This document shows positions 1-5,453 of a DNA stretch of 6,370 nucleotides, in pieces. Each line of letters starts with the position of its first letter. The first letter of the stretch is position 1. The notes under the pieces are model-generated. The model did not search any database, was not told the origin of the DNA, and worked only from the letters and a program-made list of their open reading frames with translations. This DNA comes from Burkholderiaceae bacterium (GTDB lineage Bacteria > Pseudomonadota > Gammaproteobacteria > Burkholderiales > Burkholderiaceae_E), in assembly GCA_019428955.1 (NCBI GenBank), contig JAHYJF010000205.1, positions 1-6,370 of the forward strand. Direction: 5' to 3'. Both the position numbers and the translations under genes were made by a program.

Positions 1-957
1 ATAGCCGAGTTCGCCCGCCAGACCGGTGGGGCCATCGACGAGGACGACCTGGCTAGCCATAGCGTCGACTGGGTCGAGCCGCTGGCCCACCAATACCACG
101 GTCATACGCTCCACGAGATTCCGCCCAACGGCGCGGGGATCACCGCGTTGATGGCGCTTGGAATGCTATCTCATCTGCCGGTCGCGGCAACCCGGCCCGA
201 CTCCGCCGAGCGCCTGCACTTGCAGGTCGAGGCGATGCGGCTCGCTTTTGCCGATGGCGCCGCCCACGTCGCCGATCCCGCCCACATGCGGGTGAGCACC
301 GCGGCGCTGCTGGACGACAGCTACCTCGCGCAGCGCGCCCGGCTGATCGATCCCCGGCGCGCCGGGCGCTACGGGGCTGGGGCGCCCGCCAGCGGCGGGA
401 CGGTCTACTTATGTGCGGCCGACGCCCAGGGCCGCATGGTCTCGATGATCCAGTCCAACTACCGCGGCTTCGGTTCGGGCGTGGTGGTGCCGGGCACCGG
501 GATAGCGCTCCACAACCGCGGCTCCGGTTTTTCGCTGGCGAGCGGACACCCCAACCAGGTGGGACCGCGCAAGCGTCCGTTCCACACCATCCTGCCGGCA
601 TTCCTCAGCCGCGACGGTGAGCCGGTGATGGCCTTCGGGGTGATGGGCGGCAATATGCAGCCGCAGGGACATCTGCAGGTGGCGATGCGCTTCATCGATG
701 ACGGCAGCAACGTCCAGGCCTCGTCCGACGCGCCGCGCTGGCGGATCAACGACCAGGGGGCGCTGACCGTCGAGGCGGGAGTGGCTGCGGAAACCGTCAG
801 GGGGCTAGAGCGATTGGGCCACGAGGTCACCGTGATGCCGGCCGACAGCCTCGATTTCGGCAGTGCCCAGGCGATCGCGCGGCTTTCGGACGATCTGGGC
901 GCAGGCTACGCGGCTGGTTCCGATCACCGCCGCGACGGGCAGGCAGTCGGTTTCTAG
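1..957 (+). CDS. Gamma-glutamyltransferase-like Ntn-hydrolase, 3' part
   Basis: The frame is open from base 1, so the gene starts upstream. The 318 visible residues lack roughly the first 200 of a usual GGT of about 530 residues. GGT-family proenzymes cleave themselves before a threonine, which becomes the nucleophile of the small subunit. Here that is Thr134 of the fragment (codon 400-402) in GGTVYLCAAD, leaving a small subunit of 185 residues, the normal size. Further family marks follow: DAQGRMVSMIQ, FGSGVVVPGTGIALHNRG, VGPRKRPFHT and FGVMGGNMQPQGHLQ, whose Gly-Gly pair forms the oxyanion hole. The NRGSGFSL and KRPFHTILPAF segments match the YwrD-like subfamily rather than classical glutathione hydrolases. 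Several residues that hold the glutamyl group in E. coli GGT differ, so the substrate is uncertain. A signal peptide, if any, lies outside the window. The family call is firm; glutathione as substrate is not supported. Confidence 0.9.
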   Translation: MAEFARQTGGAIDEDDLASHSVDWVEPLAHQYHGHTLHEIPPNGAGITALMALGMLSHLPVAATRPDSAERLHLQVEAMRLAFADGAAHVADPAHMRVSTAALLDDSYLAQRARLIDPRRAGRYGAGAPASGGTVYLCAADAQGRMVSMIQSNYRGFGSGVVVPGTGIALHNRGSGFSLASGHPNQVGPRKRPFHTILPAFLSRDGEPVMAFGVMGGNMQPQGHLQVAMRFIDDGSNVQASSDAPRWRINDQGALTVEAGVAAETVRGLERLGHEVTVMPADSLDFGSAQAIARLSDDLGAGYAAGSDHRRDGQAVGF

Positions 958-1322
958 GGGCGCCCGCGTTGGACCGGGCGCGAAGACGGCATCAGCAGTG
1001 AACTCAGCGCCCAGCTGACCAGGCTGTAGAGCAGGGCGGCGCCGATCGCCCAGCCAAAGTTGCTCACCGAGAAACCCTCGAGGAAGTTGGCGGCGAGCCA
1101 GAACATCAGGCCGTTGATCACCAGGATGAAGAGTCCCAGGGTGAGCAGGTTGATCGGCAGCGTGAGCACGATCAGCACCGGACGCAGCACGGCGTTGAGC
1201 AGCCCCAGCACCACGGCCACCACCAGCGCGGTGCCGAAGCTCGCGACATGTACCGCCGGCATGATCATCGGCAGCAGCAGCAGGCTGGCTGCGTTAATGC
1301 ACCAGACCAGGAGGATTCTCAT
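954..1322 (-). CDS. Small four-helix membrane protein, phage holin family 4 / YvlD type
   Basis: This is a protein of about 122 residues made almost entirely of hydrophobic segments: four predicted membrane helices near residues 3-22, 28-46, 52-76 and 88-112, then a short Arg/Pro-rich tail. The central motif, GLLNAVLRPVLIVLTLP followed by INLLTLGLF, is characteristic of the 'phage holin family 4' (YvlD-like) proteins. These are common in bacterial chromosomes and mostly of unknown function. Nothing phage-like surrounds it, so a lysis role is not implied. An ATG at 1322 is preferred: AAGGAAG at 1334-1328 sits 5 nt before it but only 2 nt before the ATG at 1325. A TTG at 1340 lies upstream of this ribosome site and is unlikely. 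The gene follows usp by about 40 nt in the same direction and probably shares its transcript. Its TAG stop overlaps the stop of the convergent GGT-like gene. Confidence 0.85.
   Translation of the reverse strand: MRILLVWCINAASLLLLPMIMPAVHVASFGTALVVAVVLGLLNAVLRPVLIVLTLPINLLTLGLFILVINGLMFWLAANFLEGFSVSNFGWAIGAALLYSLVSWALSSLLMPSSRPVQRGRP
960..981. terminator. GC-rich hairpin beside convergent stops, possible terminator
   Basis: GCGCCCG at 960-966 and CGGGCGC at 975-981 form a perfect 7-bp stem with an 8-nt loop, starting three bases after the GGT-like stop codon. It lies inside the end of the convergent membrane-protein gene. Neither side has a T-run, so it does not meet the usual definition of an intrinsic terminator. 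It could still slow polymerase or protect the 3' end of the GGT-like mRNA. In DNA this rich in G+C such stems also arise by chance. Confidence 0.25.
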
Positions 1323-1327
1323 CATGA

Positions 1328-1334
1328 CTTCCTT
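1328..1334 (-). promoter_or_regulatory. Ribosome binding site of the membrane-protein gene
   Basis: AAGGAAG is read on the minus strand in the gap after usp. It lies 5 nt before the ATG at 1322 and 2 nt before the ATG at 1325, so it favours the second of the tandem ATGs. It also argues against the TTG at 1340, which lies upstream of it. Confidence 0.6.
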
Positions 1335-1361
1335 TGCCAACCGGCTTTATCGGCGGCGCTG

Positions 1362-1790
1362 CTACCTGACCAGCGTCACCGGGACGTTGGAGATGGCGGC
1401 GACGCGCTGGGCGACCGAACCGAGCAGCAGGTCCTTGATGCCCGAGCGGCCCTTCGAGCCGAGCACGATCAGGTCGCATTTCCCTGCCTTGGCGGTATCG
1501 AAGATGGTCGACGCCAGCGGGCCCCGGCCCTCGATGGCCTCGTAGTTCAGGCCTGACTTGGCCGCCAAGGCGATCGCCGGCGCGAGGTCGGCCTGCGACA
1601 GGTCGCTCAAGTAGTCGTCAACCGCCTCGTTCCCGACGAAATGGCTGGCCGCGCGCAGCGCGGTGTCGTCGTGCACACTCAGCATGACGATGGAACGATG
1701 GCGGCCTTCGATCCGGCGCAGCAGCCTGATGGCGAAGCGGAGCGCCCGAAGCGCGTTCTTCGAACCGTCGATTCCGACCAGTATTTTCAT
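1362..1790 (-). CDS. Universal stress protein, UspA family, ATP-binding type
   Basis: This is a single-domain Usp of 142 residues, the normal size. The N-terminal strand MKILVGIDGS carries the conserved Asp8 near the nucleotide. The C-terminal half holds the ATP-binding pattern G-x2-G-x9-G-S at Gly111, Gly114, Gly124 and Ser125 (GSKGRSG, then LLLGSVAQRV), and the protein ends in the usual NVPVTLVR strand. Such proteins are cytoplasmic dimers that bind ATP and help survival under stress or energy limitation; the precise target is unknown. The ATG overlaps the TGA of ubiX in an ATGA, with GGAGGG 5 nt upstream inside the ubiX end, so translation is probably coupled to ubiX. The small membrane-protein gene follows in the same direction. 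No separate promoter was seen. Confidence 0.93.
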   Translation of the reverse strand: MKILVGIDGSKNALRALRFAIRLLRRIEGRHRSIVMLSVHDDTALRAASHFVGNEAVDDYLSDLSQADLAPAIALAAKSGLNYEAIEGRGPLASTIFDTAKAGKCDLIVLGSKGRSGIKDLLLGSVAQRVAAISNVPVTLVR

Positions 1791-2392
1791 GCTTGCCCTC
1801 CGATGGTTGGGCCGCCCCCGGGCTCAGGCAATCCGCCCCAATGCGCCGCGGCTGCGACCCCGATGTCGAGCAGGGCCAGTGCCCTGGCGCAGGTGTGGTC
1901 GATCATCTCGGCGATCGTCTGCGGGCGGTGGTAGAGAGCCGGGACTGGCGGGAAGATCACCGCACCCATCTCGGTTGCGGCGGTCATGTTGCGCAGGTGC
2001 CCAAGGTGCAGCGGAGTCTCGCGCACCATCAGCACCAGCCGGCGGCGTTCCTTGAGCGTGACGTCGGCGGCGCGGGTTATGAGGTTGTCGGCGAAACCGT
2101 GGGCTATCGATGCCAGGGTTTTCATTGAGCACGGCGCGACGATCATTGCCGCGGTGCCGAACGATCCCGAGGCGATGGTGGCGCCGAGATCGCGCGGGTC
2201 GTGGACGAAATTGGCCAATGCCTCGAGGCTGGCGCGCTCGCGACCGGTCTCATGGGCAACATTGATCCACCCGGAGGGTGAAACGACGAGATGGGTTTCC
2301 ACCGGCTGCTCGTGCAGCAGTTCGAGCAGGCGCATTCCATACGAAGCGCCGGAGGCTCCGGAAATCGCCAGGATCAATCGTCGCTGTCCCAT
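1787..2392 (-). CDS. ubiX: Flavin prenyltransferase UbiX
   Basis: UbiX joins dimethylallyl monophosphate to FMN to make prenylated FMN, the cofactor of the decarboxylase UbiD in ubiquinone synthesis. The protein has 201 residues, close to the family norm. It starts with MGQRRLILAISGASGASYG (GASG FMN motif, residues 12-15). It continues with HETG (48), APCSMKTLA (86-94), RAADVTLKERRRLVL (107-121), VRETPLHLGHLRNM (123-136) and PPVPALYHRPQ (148-158). The residues known for catalysis in this family appear kept: Ser14, Glu48, Lys114, Arg124, Tyr154 and Arg170. The RETPLHLGHLR segment is very close to E. coli UbiX. A glycine-rich tail (GGLPEPGGGPTIGGQA) overlaps the ribosome site of usp. The ATG at 2392 has no Shine-Dalgarno site but has a -10-like box 7 nt upstream. 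No ubiD gene is in the window. A Pad1-type role with another decarboxylase remains possible. Confidence 0.95.
   Translation of the reverse strand: MGQRRLILAISGASGASYGMRLLELLHEQPVETHLVVSPSGWINVAHETGRERASLEALANFVHDPRDLGATIASGSFGTAAMIVAPCSMKTLASIAHGFADNLITRAADVTLKERRRLVLMVRETPLHLGHLRNMTAATEMGAVIFPPVPALYHRPQTIAEMIDHTCARALALLDIGVAAAAHWGGLPEPGGGPTIGGQA
1796..1801 (-). promoter_or_regulatory. Ribosome binding site of usp inside the ubiX end
   Basis: GGAGGG is read on the minus strand 5 nt before the usp ATG at 1790. It lies within the last codons of ubiX. Together with the ATGA stop-start overlap, it points to translational coupling of the two genes. Confidence 0.7.
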
Positions 2393-2399
2393 GTCGCCA

Positions 2400-2405
2400 A
2401 TTGTA
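2400..2405 (-). promoter_or_regulatory. Candidate -10 box of ubiX
   Basis: TACAAT on the minus strand differs from the sigma70 consensus TATAAT at one base. It ends 7 nt before the ubiX ATG, so transcription would start at or next to the A of the start codon. At 17-bp spacing the -35 position reads AGGGAT, which is not a consensus -35 box. The promoter would be weak or need an activator. Confidence 0.4.
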
Positions 2406-2427
2406 CCGGTCGGGGGCCAACCATCCC

Positions 2428-2433
2428 TATACT
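2428..2433 (+). promoter_or_regulatory. Candidate -10 box of sulP
   Basis: TATACT on the plus strand differs from TATAAT at one base. It ends 7 nt before the GTG at 2441, so the message would start about at the start codon and lack a leader. At 17-bp spacing the -35 position reads ACCGGT, far from TTGACA. If sulP instead starts at the ATG at 2495, the leader would be about 54 nt. Confidence 0.4.
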
Positions 2434-2440
2434 TGGCGCT

Positions 2441-4213
2441 GTGTACAAACTAAGTCAAATTCTGGGGTCGGTCAGGCAGCTGCTGCCCGACTGGATGCTC
2501 CGCTACCAGCGCGAATGGCTGCTTCAGGACGCAATCGCCGGGCTGGTGGTGACCCTGATGGTGGTGCCGCAATGCCTGGCCTATGCCGTGCTCGCCGGGC
2601 TGCCGGCCCAGCTCGGGCTCTACGCCAGCATCCTGCCTTTGCTCGCTTACGCCCTGCTCGGCTCGAGCATGACGCTGGCGATCGGACCGGTTGCGGTGGT
2701 CGCACTGATGACGGCCGGTACGATTGGCCCGCTGGCCGTGCCCGGGAGCCCCGAGTACATCGCGCTCGCTGTGATCCTCGCGCTGCTTTCGGGCGTGGCG
2801 CTGTTCACGCTCGGAGTGCTGCGACTGGGATTCCTGGCGCAGTTGTTGAGCGAACCAGTGATCAGCGGCTTTGTTTCCGGCGCAGCGCTGCTGATCCTGG
2901 TCGGACAGCTTGGGCCCTTGATGGGGATCACGCCACATGGCCAGACTGCGTTCGACCTGGGAGCCTCGCTGTTCGAACAGGTCCGGGATCTCAACCCGGC
3001 GACGCTGGCCTTGGGTGGGCTGGCGTTACCGCTGCTGTGGTGGGCGCGCCGTTCGATGGCGTACTGGCTCGAAAGGGCCGGGTTGCGCCGGCCGCTGGCA
3101 GAACTGCTGACCAGATTGGTGCCACTGTTGGTATTGACGCTGGCGACCGTCGCGGTGGTCCTGCTCGATCTTGACCACGGCGAGGGCGTGGCGGTGGTCG
3201 GCAATATCCCGGAGGGCTTGCCGGTGCTGCACCTCGAGCTGCCATCGGTGGCCAATACCGCCCGGCTGCTGATGTCGGCCCTGGTGATCGGGCTGATGGG
3301 GTTCGTGGTGAGCGTTTCGATCGCCCATTCGCTGGCCCAGCGCCGCCTGGAACGAATCGACCCCAACGTCGAGTTGCGCGCGCTGGGCGTGGCCAATCTC
3401 TTCAGCGCCTTATCGGGAGCATTCCCGGTTGCCGGCAGTATGTCGCAGTCGGTGGCGAACTTCAGTGCCGGCGCCCGGACCCCGCTCGCCGGAGTGGTCA
3501 GGGCCGGGATCACCGCCCTGATCGTGGTCGGCTTCACCGCGGTGTTCGAACGAGTGCCGCGCACGGCGCTCGCGGCGACGATCATCATCGCCGTGCTGTC
3601 GCTGATCGATCTCGAGGCGCTGCGGCGCGACTGGAAATACGATCGGGCCGACGGCTTTGCCTGGCTGGGAACTGCGCTCGGCGTCATCCTGCTTGGGGTC
3701 GAGGCGGGCATATCGATCGGGGTCGGGCTCACGCTGGCTGCGCTGCTATGGCGCAGCAGCCGCCCCCATATCGCAGTGGTCGGGCGCGTCCCGGGCACCG
3801 AACATTTCCGCAACGTCGCCCGCCACTCGGTCGAGACCGATGACAGCATCCTGGCCTTGCGGGTGGACGAGAACCTGCATTTCGGCAACTCGGTGCCGAT
3901 CGACGAGCGCATCCGCCTGGAGATCGCGCATCATCCCCGCGCCCGCCACCTGGTGCTGGAACTCTCGTCGGTAATCCATATCGACGGCACCGCGCTGAAG
4001 ATGCTCGAGGGTCTCGAACGACACGTGCGCTCTCAGGGCTTGGAGCTGCATTTCGCGCAGATGCGTGGCCCGGTGCTCGACAAATTGCGCGGCACCGCCT
4101 TGTTCGAGGCGGTGACGGCCACCTCGGGCGGCGCTCCATTCCCGTCGACCCACGAAGCCTTCGTGCGCCTGGCAGCGCGCGCCAGGGCGGCGCAGGAAGC
4201 CAGCGGGGGCTAG
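2441..4213 (+). CDS. SulP/SLC26-family anion transporter with STAS domain
   Basis: This is a 590-residue inner-membrane transporter of the sulfate permease family. The membrane domain covers about residues 28-440. It opens with WLLQDAIAGLVVTLMVVPQ, then the family signature GLPAQLGLYASILP (53-66), SEPVISGFVSGAALLI (137-152) and FPVAGSMSQSVANFSAG plus ARTPLAG (328-351), which belongs to the substrate site. A cytoplasmic STAS domain follows (about 465-575), with VDENLHFGN and LELSSVIHIDGTALKMLE around Asp515. Family members carry sulfate, bicarbonate, C4-dicarboxylates or other anions; the substrate cannot be told here. The frame is open further upstream, but that part lies opposite ubiX. The GTG at 2441 gives the usual short head (LPDWMLRYQREWL) before the first helix; ATG 2495 is the alternative. 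No clear ribosome site precedes either. The gene is divergent from ubiX and ends on a CTAG shared with grxD. Confidence 0.93.
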   Translation: MYKLSQILGSVRQLLPDWMLRYQREWLLQDAIAGLVVTLMVVPQCLAYAVLAGLPAQLGLYASILPLLAYALLGSSMTLAIGPVAVVALMTAGTIGPLAVPGSPEYIALAVILALLSGVALFTLGVLRLGFLAQLLSEPVISGFVSGAALLILVGQLGPLMGITPHGQTAFDLGASLFEQVRDLNPATLALGGLALPLLWWARRSMAYWLERAGLRRPLAELLTRLVPLLVLTLATVAVVLLDLDHGEGVAVVGNIPEGLPVLHLELPSVANTARLLMSALVIGLMGFVVSVSIAHSLAQRRLERIDPNVELRALGVANLFSALSGAFPVAGSMSQSVANFSAGARTPLAGVVRAGITALIVVGFTAVFERVPRTALAATIIIAVLSLIDLEALRRDWKYDRADGFAWLGTALGVILLGVEAGISIGVGLTLAALLWRSSRPHIAVVGRVPGTEHFRNVARHSVETDDSILALRVDENLHFGNSVPIDERIRLEIAHHPRARHLVLELSSVIHIDGTALKMLEGLERHVRSQGLELHFAQMRGPVLDKLRGTALFEAVTATSGGAPFPSTHEAFVRLAARARAAQEASGG

Positions 4214-4533
4214 GCTGGTGGCATGCTGCCGGCGATAAGCTTCTGCAGTTCCCCGCTCTGATACATCTCGTAGATGATGTCCGAACCGCCGATGAATTCG
4301 CCGCCGATATAGAGCTGCGGGATCGTCGGCCAATTGGAGTATTCCTTGACCCCCTGGCGCACCTCGTCGTCTTCGAGCACGTTGACGGTGACCAGGTTGT
4401 CGACGCCGCAGGCGTCGAGGATCTGCACGGTGCGCGCCGAGAACCCGCACTGCGGAGCTTGTGCAGACCCCTTCATGAACAGCACGATCGGGTTATCGCT
4501 GACCGTGCGCTGGATGAATTCCTTAACTTCCAT
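4210..4533 (-). CDS. grxD: Monothiol glutaredoxin, Grx4/GrxD type
   Basis: This is a glutaredoxin with the monothiol CGFS active site. Counted from an upstream ATG at 4542 (110 residues), it shows FMKGSAQAPQCGFSA with Cys32, then WPTIPQLYIGGEFIGGSD, which holds the TIP cis-proline and the GG-x-D glutathione site. Grx4-type proteins bind a [2Fe-2S] cluster with glutathione as a dimer, pass clusters to targets and pair with BolA. The first ATG (4542) has AGGGG directly against it, too close to act as a ribosome site. The ATG at 4533 has that site about 8-9 nt upstream and fits the promoter seen before the gene, so I prefer MEVKEFIQRTV as the N-terminus (107 residues). The difference is three residues. 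The gene follows prmC by about 50 nt and its stop overlaps the sulP stop. Confidence 0.95.
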   Translation of the reverse strand: MEVKEFIQRTVSDNPIVLFMKGSAQAPQCGFSARTVQILDACGVDNLVTVNVLEDDEVRQGVKEYSNWPTIPQLYIGGEFIGGSDIIYEMYQSGELQKLIAGSMPPA

Positions 4534-4557
4534 CTTGGACATCCCCTGTGAACATTG

Positions 4558-4587
4558 ATTCTAGGAACGTCCGGCCGGGGCCGTCAA
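4558..4587 (-). promoter_or_regulatory. Sigma70-type promoter of grxD overlapping the prmC stop
   Basis: On the minus strand TTGACG (4587-4582) and TAGAAT (4563-4558) are each one base from consensus and are 18 bp apart. The TGA inside the -35 box is the prmC stop codon. Transcription would begin near 4549, giving a leader of roughly 16 nt that contains AGGGG before the ATG at 4533. This is the best promoter match I see in the window. It would let grxD be expressed apart from prfA-prmC. Confidence 0.6.
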
Positions 4588-5453
4588 ACGCCGGGCCATC
4601 GGCCGCCCGTGACCCGCTCGTGCCCGGCCGTGTCGCGCCGGGAAGTTATCGCCTCGAAGCCCCTGGCAGCCAGGCGGGAGCGCACCGCTTCGCCCTGGTC
4701 AAAGCCGTGTTCGACGATCAGCCAGGCCCCTGGGGTGAGGTGCCCGGGGGCGCCGTCAATCAGGACGGCGAGCGCTTCGGTGCCTTCCGGGCCAGGCGTG
4801 AGGGCCGCCCGCGGTTCGAAACGCAGGTCGCCCTGGGTCAGATGGTGATCGGCTGCCCTGATATAGGGCGGATTCGAGACCACCAGGTCGAAACGCCCGC
4901 CGGGCTCGATCGCAGCCCACCACGTGCCCTCGCGCCAGGTGATCGCGTCTTGATCGCTGCCGGTGGTGGCGAGCAGCCAGGCAGCATTGCCCGCTGCCAG
5001 TGCCAGTGCTGCCGGCGAAATGTCGGTCGCCCAAACTTCCAGGTCCGGACGCGCGAGGGCGAGCGAAATCGCGATCACCCCGCTGCCGGTGCCCAGATCG
5101 ATCACCCGCGCAGCTGGCGGCGCCAGTTCCAGGGCCCAGTCGACGATGGTCTCGGTGTCGGTGCGCGGGATCAGTACATCCTCGCTGACCGCGAAGTGGT
5201 GGCCGCGGAACTCGCACCCGCCGACCAGATAGGCCAGTGGTTGGCCGGCCCTGCGGCCTTGCGCCAGGGCGGCGAAGGTGGCGATGACGGCGGCAGCGAC
5301 CGGCTCGTCACCGTGGGCGATCAGCCATTCGCGGCGCTGGCCGCTGGCGTGCTCGAGCAAGGCGCGCGCCTCGAGTCGCGGTAGTTGACAGTCCCTGATC
5401 AGCTGGTCGTGGGTGATCGGCAACTTCAAGCCCTGGTCAGGCACCGGTTTCAT
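4584..5453 (-). CDS. prmC: Peptide chain release factor N5-glutamine methyltransferase PrmC
   Basis: PrmC (HemK) uses S-adenosylmethionine to methylate the glutamine of the GGQ motif in release factors RF1 and RF2, which speeds peptide release. The protein has 289 residues, a normal length. An N-terminal helical domain (about 1-85) ends in GQPLAYLVGGCEFRG. Then come VLIPRTDTE (93-101), the SAM-binding motif IDLGTGSGVIAISLA (118-132) and Asp144 in ATDIS. The catalytic NPPY at 194-197 (VVSNPPYI) binds the target glutamine amide. The C-terminus TAGHERVTGGRW is typical. The ATG at 5453 lies inside prfA, giving a 17-bp overlap. No good ribosome site precedes it, so translation probably depends on ribosomes finishing prfA. 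An in-frame GTG three codons later is a possible alternative start. Its substrate RF1 is encoded just upstream. Confidence 0.96.
   Translation of the reverse strand: MKPVPDQGLKLPITHDQLIRDCQLPRLEARALLEHASGQRREWLIAHGDEPVAAAVIATFAALAQGRRAGQPLAYLVGGCEFRGHHFAVSEDVLIPRTDTETIVDWALELAPPAARVIDLGTGSGVIAISLALARPDLEVWATDISPAALALAAGNAAWLLATTGSDQDAITWREGTWWAAIEPGGRFDLVVSNPPYIRAADHHLTQGDLRFEPRAALTPGPEGTEALAVLIDGAPGHLTPGAWLIVEHGFDQGEAVRSRLAARGFEAITSRRDTAGHERVTGGRWPGV

Larger units (their letters stand above)
2390..2443. repeat. Imperfect inverted repeat across the ubiX/sulP start region
   Basis: TATACTTGGCGCTGTG (plus strand, 2428-2443) and TACAATTGGCGACATG (minus strand, 2405-2390) agree at 11 of 16 positions. 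Each ends in the start codon of its gene, GTG for sulP and ATG for ubiX. The arms are separated by 22 bp (2406-2427). The shared core is TTGGCG. The symmetry may reflect two mirrored promoters or an operator for a dimeric regulator. Chance cannot be excluded for arms of this quality. Confidence 0.45.

Noticed and set aside
954..1322. Holin-like protein as a sign of prophage
   Set aside because: The family name comes from distant similarity. These proteins are widespread chromosomal genes, and no phage gene, integrase or attachment site is nearby.
2291..2440. N-terminal extension of SulP from an ATG at 2291
   Set aside because: The extra 50 residues lie opposite ubiX, look unlike any SulP head, and precede the point where family similarity begins. 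The GTG at 2441 fits better.
2401..2448. TTGTAC and GTACAA as a second inverted repeat, or TTGTAC as the -35 box of sulP
   Set aside because: The arms are only 6 bp and partly self-palindromic, and the 21-bp spacing to TATACT is too long for a normal sigma70 promoter.
2647..3912. A 421-codon open frame on the minus strand opposite sulP
   Set aside because: It mirrors the sulP codons, is rich in Ser, Arg and Thr without any domain I recognise, and lies wholly within a firm transporter gene. Long antisense frames are expected in G+C-rich DNA.
3746..4450. A 234-codon minus-strand frame across the sulP end and grxD
   Set aside because: It overlaps grxD on the same strand in another frame and sulP on the other strand, and it shows no recognisable family.
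4572..4583. CGGCC-GG-GGCCG inverted repeat between prmC and grxD as a terminator
   Set aside because: The loop would be only 2 nt and no T-run follows. It lies in the spacer of the grxD promoter, where a terminator is not expected.
4548..5384. A 278-codon open frame on the plus strand opposite prmC
   Set aside because: It has low-complexity Gly/Ala/Arg/Gln-rich sequence and no motif, and it lies opposite a gene with clear SAM-binding and NPPY motifs.
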